Shown piece after piece: positions 62,090 through 64,000 of a DNA stretch of 64,000 bases. Source of the stretch: CBDDFN01 sp965227065 (GTDB taxonomy: Bacteria > Pseudomonadota > Alphaproteobacteria > SPJN01). The position numbers were made by a program, and so were the translations under genes. Within the stretch, counting starts at the first letter, position 1. Every line of letters begins with the position of its first letter. The DNA lies in the NCBI GenBank assembly GCA_965227065.1, contig CBDDFN010000010.1, forward strand, positions 248,001 to 312,000, given 5' to 3'. Under the pieces are notes generated by a model. The model worked only from the letters and a program-made list of their open reading frames with translations. It had not been told where the DNA came from and did not search any database.

Positions 62090-63441
62090 GTTTTTTCAGG
62101 CGCAATGTCTTCAAGTGTGCGCCCCGCCGTTTCCTCAATAAACAGGAAGGCGATCAGCGCACACAAAGGCACCAGCAGAACCGGCAGGGCCACAGCGGTT
62201 GAAAAGCTGTCGGTCATGCCATCAAGGATGGCGATGGCGCCCAGACCCGCACTGCCTGCCAGAGCACTGACGATGCCGCGCACCGAGGACGCGGTGGAGC
62301 GGTAAGAGGTCGGGAACAATTCCGCGCCCATCGCGGCCAGCACTGCCTGTCCGGCGAAGAAGCCGAACAGTCCGACCATCCAGCCAATGATCAGTCCCGC
62401 ACCGGTGCCGAACAGATAGACATAGGCAAAGCCGCCCGCGCCCAGCACAGCGCCCGCCAGCAGCATCATGCGGCGGCCAAACATATCCGACAGACGGCCT
62501 GCCAGCAGGCTGCCCGAAACCGCGATCACCCCGGCCGAGCCAAACAAGAGCGCGATGGTGGGCGGGGTAAAATTATGCACGTCCTGAAGGAATTTGGGCA
62601 TCATGACGAGCGCGCCGGTCATGCCGAAACTGAAGGGCAGGATGGTCAAGCCGATGGTCACAATCCGGCCCGGATAGGCGGTGAACAGATTGATCAGGGG
62701 TTCAAGCGCCGCCCGGATGGATTTGTCATGTCTGGTTTCTTCGCGATGGGCTTTGAACCGGTCGGTTTCGTCGAGCGACCGGCGCAGCCACGCAATCAGC
62801 AGCATGGGGCCCGCCCCAATAATATACATGTCGCGCCAGTCATTGGGCAGCACCTCAATTCCGGCATAGACCAGCCCGGCAACACCATGACCGGCTGCGC
62901 CCAAAGCGGCGAGCGCGCCCACGGCCCAGCCGCGCAAGCGGGCATCCATCACCTCGGCAATGACGACGAAGCACAAAATATCTTCCGTGTAGGAAAAGCA
63001 TCGGGCAAGAAACTGAAAGGTGATGAATTGCTCGCGGGTTTGCACAAAGGCGGTCGCAAAGGTCGACAGCGCCGCGCCGACAATGGTCAGCATCAAAAGG
63101 CGTCGGCGGCCCACCTTGTCAGCCAGCAGCGCAATGATGAAGCTCGCCAGAATGCCGAGCTTGAGCATCGACATCATTTCCGCCGATTGGGCGTCAGTGA
63201 TGGCCAGATCGGCCTGAACCCGGGGCAGAGCGAGCGACAAAATCCCCAGATCATAGTGATTGACCATGACGGCAACGCCGACCAGCCAAAACACTTTCAT
63301 CTGTTCAGGCCGGGGAATATAGGGCGCCCCCAGGCCGATCCGCTGGAAAAACATGCCAAAAGTGCGCGTAAACCCGTCCATTTTCTCATAACGGCGGGCT
63401 TGTTCTTCCTCACTGGGAATGGGGTCTTCAACAGTTGTCAT
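62086..63441 (-). CDS. MFS transporter
   Basis: A 451-residue major facilitator with 12 predicted helices. The loop 2-3 signature appears as ALLADKVGRRRLL and its repeat as LLAGRLSDMFGRRMMLL, as in the metabolite/H+ symporter and sugar porter branches. An unusually hydrophilic N-terminus of about 45 residues precedes the first helix. ATG 63441 is preferred to the in-frame start 84 nt upstream. The substrate is unknown. It converges on phoX with a shared CTAG. Confidence 0.88.
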   Translation of the reverse strand: MTTVEDPIPSEEEQARRYEKMDGFTRTFGMFFQRIGLGAPYIPRPEQMKVFWLVGVAVMVNHYDLGILSLALPRVQADLAITDAQSAEMMSMLKLGILASFIIALLADKVGRRRLLMLTIVGAALSTFATAFVQTREQFITFQFLARCFSYTEDILCFVVIAEVMDARLRGWAVGALAALGAAGHGVAGLVYAGIEVLPNDWRDMYIIGAGPMLLIAWLRRSLDETDRFKAHREETRHDKSIRAALEPLINLFTAYPGRIVTIGLTILPFSFGMTGALVMMPKFLQDVHNFTPPTIALLFGSAGVIAVSGSLLAGRLSDMFGRRMMLLAGAVLGAGGFAYVYLFGTGAGLIIGWMVGLFGFFAGQAVLAAMGAELFPTSYRSTASSVRGIVSALAGSAGLGAIAILDGMTDSFSTAVALPVLLVPLCALIAFLFIEETAGRTLEDIAPEKT

Positions 63442-63543
63442 GCCGGTCCCTGCTTTTGTTCCACGCTCTGGGATGGCATGGATACGCATGGGATCAGACA
63501 TGGGAGCAAACTGACAATCTGTCAAGTTTGCGACATCAATTTT

Positions 63544-63560
63544 TTAAGAAAATTTCTTAA
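63544..63560. repeat. AT-only 17-nt palindrome
   Basis: TTAAGAAA (63544-63551) and TTTCTTAA (63553-63560) flank a single A and overlap the stop codon of the small lipoprotein gene. It sits between that gene and the MFS gene and could be a weak terminator or a binding site. The TTAA spacing is 9 nt, not the 7 nt of a CtrA box. Confidence 0.4.
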
Positions 63561-63775
63561 TCGGCTGTGGACGCGGCATAACCCGCAGCGGCACCGAGGA
63601 TCAACACGCCGAGCGCAACCCACAATGGCGTGTTGCGGGCGGGTTCTTCACTCTCAAGCGTGCCGCCGCCGGCCTGGCTTTGGCGCGGGTCGCGGGTTGA
63701 GCCGCACGCGGTCTGGAACAGCAGCAGTGAGCTGATCAGCGAAACAACGGCAACACGGCGGATGGAACGGCTCAT
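63557..63775 (-). CDS. Small predicted lipoprotein
   Basis: A 72-residue protein: a basic N-terminus and hydrophobic signal ending in a lipobox-like FQTAC (Cys about residue 23), a short polar linker, and a C-terminal hydrophobic segment (LWVALGVLILGAAAGYAAS). I do not recognise a family. ATG 63775 is chosen because it gives a normal lipoprotein signal; longer in-frame starts add charged residues. Confidence 0.6.
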   Translation of the reverse strand: MSRSIRRVAVVSLISSLLLFQTACGSTRDPRQSQAGGGTLESEEPARNTPLWVALGVLILGAAAGYAASTAD

Positions 63776-63893
63776 GGACAGCACCTCGATTGACAACCCC
63801 TGTCGATTAGCGGGCTTTGGCGTTGATTTCAAGCAGGGCTTGCGCGCGCGTGCGGGCTCACTAAGGTACCGCCATCAAATATTGGGGGAAAAT

Positions 63894-64000
63894 ATGAGCG
63901 CCGATCCGAATTTGCCTGACAATTGGCCCGCCATGAGCGTCGCCGATGCCCATGCCTTGATGGCGGCGGCACCGGAGTCACCCTTTGAAATGGAAGAGGC
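63894..64000 (+). CDS. Start of a probable fatty acyl-CoA synthetase gene (cut by window end)
   Basis: Only the first 35 codons are present, starting at ATG 63894 after a GGGGGA ribosome site. The sequence NWPAMSVADAHALMAAA followed by SPFEMEE resembles the N-terminus of long-chain-fatty-acid CoA ligases, which typically begin with a segment like AHALLTAPGSPFE. The family assignment rests on this short match alone. Confidence 0.5.
   Translation, partial: MSADPNLPDNWPAMSVADAHALMAAAPESPFEMEE

Noticed and set aside
63544..63560. CtrA binding site (TTAA N7 TTAA)
   Set aside because: The two TTAA are separated by 9 nt, not 7, and no regulated promoter is evident.

Overview
The window is about 64 kb of GC-rich chromosomal DNA from an alphaproteobacterium. 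Lineage markers agree: the cell-cycle regulator GcrA, a Usg-family protein, a SAM-II riboswitch in front of metZ, the tsaD/hemC divergent pair with a Mic60-type domain in the hem cluster, a 180-kDa-class NAD-glutamate dehydrogenase, and an SDHAF4-like (DUF1674) protein. GcrA points to a CcrM/GcrA-using lineage (Caulobacterales, Hyphomonadaceae, Parvularculaceae and relatives); I cannot name a genus. Most of the window is ordinary core genome with tightly packed operons, many with ATGA or TAATG overlaps.

Layout. 1-5.2 kb: SAM-II riboswitch with a terminator, metZ, apaG, folE, trkH, argE. 5.2-9.1 kb (minus): argD-argF-hslO, with argF carrying a frameshift, preceded by an ABC-2 permease gene that also carries a frameshift. 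9.2-10.6 kb: gcrA with an upstream DnaA box, tRNA-Gly(CCC), a SnoaL-like gene. 10.6-14.3 kb: SDR, EF-hand lipoprotein, WS/DGAT acyltransferase, usg. 14.5-19.3 kb: M20 peptidase, phoR-phoU-phoB (no pst genes; PhoR lacks membrane segments), DUF1330. 19.4-24.3 kb: the giant glutamate dehydrogenase. 24.3-32 kb (minus): hydrolase, purH, and htpX-rsmB-rpe-heparinase-like; DUF1674 diverges. 32.4-35.9 kb: acs and a CaiB/BaiF CoA-transferase. 36-39.3 kb: creatininase-like, arylsulfotransferase-like and FAD monooxygenase genes. 39.2-42.6 kb (minus): tsaD-gpsA-yciI-EVE-Rieske. 42.7-47.1 kb: hemC, a fused hemD-Mic60 gene, hemY. 47.4 kb: tRNA-Thr(CGT), followed by a 1.4-kb AT-rich insert with an overlapping Panacea/SocA-like antitoxin gene and an unknown partner. 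49-58.7 kb: GGCT, a membrane redoxin, a diiron protein, a fatty-acid-type operon ending in an MscS-like channel. 58.7-64 kb: a metal-related pair, phoX with candidate PhoB control, an MFS transporter, a small lipoprotein and the start of an acyl-CoA ligase.

How it fits together. Several stretches are functionally coherent: methionine and arginine synthesis under SAM or operon control; phosphate sensing (phoR/phoU/phoB) with a probable target (phoX) 42 kb away; tetrapyrrole synthesis joined to an inner-membrane organising domain; and acyl-CoA metabolism (WS/DGAT, enoyl-CoA hydratase, two acyl-CoA-dehydrogenase-fold enzymes, acs, CoA-transferase, ligase). Five copies of a two-hairpin REP/BIME-like repeat sit between genes.

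The best candidates for something new are (1) the AT-rich two-gene cassette at 47.6-48.9 kb, which looks like a SocAB-type toxin-antitoxin pair with an unrecognised second protein, (2) the HemD-Mic60 fusion, and (3) the SAM-II riboswitch wired to a transcription terminator by a mutually exclusive pairing. Everything here is read by eye; no database search or folding program was run.
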